This document shows, in pieces, positions 32,591 to 33,668 of a DNA stretch of 33,668 nt; position 1 is the stretch's first letter; each line of letters begins with the position of its first letter. Below the pieces are notes generated by a model. It was given only the letters and a program-made list of their open reading frames with translations. It had not been told where the DNA came from and did not search any database. The position numbers were made by a program, and so were the translations under genes. Source of the stretch: Schleiferiaceae bacterium (lineage in GTDB: Bacteria > Bacteroidota > Bacteroidia > Flavobacteriales > Schleiferiaceae); contig JAQWXR010000014.1 in assembly GCA_029254375.1 (NCBI GenBank), positions 1 to 33,668 of the forward strand, written 5' to 3'.

Positions 32591-33668
32591 CTTAACAAGT
32601 TGGGCCCAAGCTTGGGTTTTGGCTGGCTCCCTCTACTATGGGCTCGGCGTGAACGTTCCTGCAGGAAAATACTCTATTCGCAGCCAAATAATACCTCGTG
32701 AAGTGTCTGGCATTCAAGGAAATCGATCGAGCTTGCAAATTCTCGGTCCAAGCGGCCGAATCCAGTGGGGTCAAACTGATTTGGGCCCAGGCCAAAGTAT
32801 TCAACTTCGGTGGCATTCGATGGATTGGCTTCTTTTTCGGAGTAGCGACTTTAGTTGGTTTCAGTGGTTGGGACAGGGGCCCTTGGGCCTTCGTTGCATC
32901 AACATGGGGCCGCAAGGAATTCAGGCCGAGGGCCTTCAAAATCGTTGGTCTTATGCCTTCTCGAGCCAAGGCTTAAAGCAAGTAGCCTGGAAAGGTGATC
33001 TGATGCAATGGAGATTGCGTAGTAGCCCTAATCATTGGGAAAGTTTTACCAGAATATCTAGAGCCAGCCTCCGGTTGCAGGGAAAAACCCAGTGGGAAAG
33101 CAGCCAATTGCGCTTCGACTATCAGGGCAAAAGTCTCGAGTTCAATGAAACCCACAGCCATCAGGGGCTGCGTATCCAAATGATGGCCAGAGTTCCTTTG
33201 AATCAGCATCAGTTCTTCTATGCATGGGGTGGCGGCAGCATCCCTTGGCGTATGTCCTGGGAGTACCGACCAAATCCTCTCTTTCAAAGTCATATTTCCT
33301 GGAGTGACTCGCCTTATCTGCGGCGTATCGGCGTACAATTGCGTTGGCCTAAGTCGCAATGGTCCATAGGTTGGGATCAGACCCATGCAGGCTGGTCTCT
33401 GCGTTTACAGCATCCGCGTATTACCCTCCATGCTCGGCCGGATATGTGGACCGCGCGCATTACCTATTCTTCCAAGTGGTTTTGGAAAGAACGAAATATT
33501 CCCGATTTCATGGAAATTCCGAAAGCAGCCCAATTACACATTGCTAGTATCGGCGACATTGATCACGAACCATTCCCACTCGCCCTTATGGATAATGAAG
33601 GCCGAGAACATGTCATCCACCTAGTTCGTGGCAGCGATCAATGGAAATGGCATCTCGCACCGGGAATA
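32574..33668 (+). CDS. Large outer-membrane-type protein, possible usher-like, C-terminus cut off
   Basis: This frame stays open for 365 codons to the last base of the window, so the gene is incomplete. From ATG 32574 it begins MLTAISLTSWAQA, a short signal sequence; an earlier in-frame ATG at 32526 gives a more charged N-terminus and is an alternative. Early residues NVPAGKYSIRS lead into alternating polar/aromatic strands with about 25 Trp and only one Cys, such as RWPKSQWSIGWDQ, a pattern of outer-membrane barrels. After about residue 325 a soluble region starts, with PFPLALMDNEGREH. Gene order after a subunit-like and a chaperone-like gene suggests an usher-type pore, but I see no definite usher motif. 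Its start overlaps the preceding gene. Confidence 0.72.
   Translation, partial: MLTAISLTSWAQAWVLAGSLYYGLGVNVPAGKYSIRSQIIPREVSGIQGNRSSLQILGPSGRIQWGQTDLGPGQSIQLRWHSMDWLLFRSSDFSWFQWLGQGPLGLRCINMGPQGIQAEGLQNRWSYAFSSQGLKQVAWKGDLMQWRLRSSPNHWESFTRISRASLRLQGKTQWESSQLRFDYQGKSLEFNETHSHQGLRIQMMARVPLNQHQFFYAWGGGSIPWRMSWEYRPNPLFQSHISWSDSPYLRRIGVQLRWPKSQWSIGWDQTHAGWSLRLQHPRITLHARPDMWTARITYSSKWFWKERNIPDFMEIPKAAQLHIASIGDIDHEPFPLALMDNEGREHVIHLVRGSDQWKWHLAPGI

Noticed and set aside
1-33668. tRNA, rRNA, CRISPR arrays, insertion sequences, prophage genes
   Set aside because: I looked on both strands and saw no cloverleaf-like gaps, no spaced direct repeats, no transposase or integrase motifs; nearly all the sequence is accounted for by protein genes.

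Overview
This window looks like a piece of a Bacteroidota chromosome, probably a Flavobacteriales-type marine or aquatic bacterium of moderate GC content. The evidence is the bacteroidete -7 promoter signature (TAnnTTTG) in front of several genes, start sites mostly without Shine-Dalgarno sequences, bacteroidete-typical families (DUF5522, DUF4254 beside a family 9 glycosyltransferase, a TonB-type energy transducer with ExbB/ExbD, a lipidated OmpH/Skp), and an NhaD-type Na+/H+ antiporter. About 35 protein genes cover almost the whole window. I see no rRNA, tRNA, CRISPR array, insertion sequence or prophage, and no gene-free stretch longer than about 110 bases.

Layout. (1) 1-3187: the end of a polysaccharide block: a cut-off sulfotransferase and a Wzx-type flippase on the minus strand, divergent from a family 4 glycosyltransferase overlapped by rnhB. 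(2) 3209-9466: an unknown lipoprotein, a LysM glucosaminidase, a tiny Cys-rich DUF5522 protein, hutU, an OmpH/Skp-like lipoprotein, a bidirectional terminator and an acyl-CoA dehydrogenase. (3) 9554-15289: anmK (muropeptide recycling), nhaD, and an exbB-exbD-tonB-folC operon. (4) 15298-18011: a small outer-membrane protein, a secreted protein of unknown function and a divergent ComM-like AAA protein. (5) 18096-27613, minus strand: lnt, then lpd-pabB-tilS-dsbD-DUF4254-GT9, mostly overlapping or one base apart. (6) 27648-29967, plus strand: pssA-purS-acpH-plsC, three lipid or carrier-protein genes with a purine gene between them. (7) 30048-33668: two overlapping Crp/Fnr-like regulators, then three secreted or outer-membrane genes, the last running off the end.

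The most interesting part is the right end. A Cys-free secreted beta-rich protein (subunit-like), a secreted protein with an apparent PapD-like Ig pattern (chaperone-like) and a Trp-rich outer-membrane-type protein (usher-like, incomplete) are adjacent and overlapping. A perfect 10-bp hairpin plus T-run sits just inside the second gene, where it could act as an attenuator keeping the subunit in excess. This may be a divergent chaperone-usher-like surface-fibre system with its own paired regulators. That reading is inference from gene order, secretion signals and fold-like patterns, not from clear homology.

A second window-wide observation is that exact TAnnTTTG boxes sit only 4-5 nt upstream of ATG in four separate genes, with near-matches at the same distance in several others. 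This predicts leaderless or almost leaderless mRNAs.
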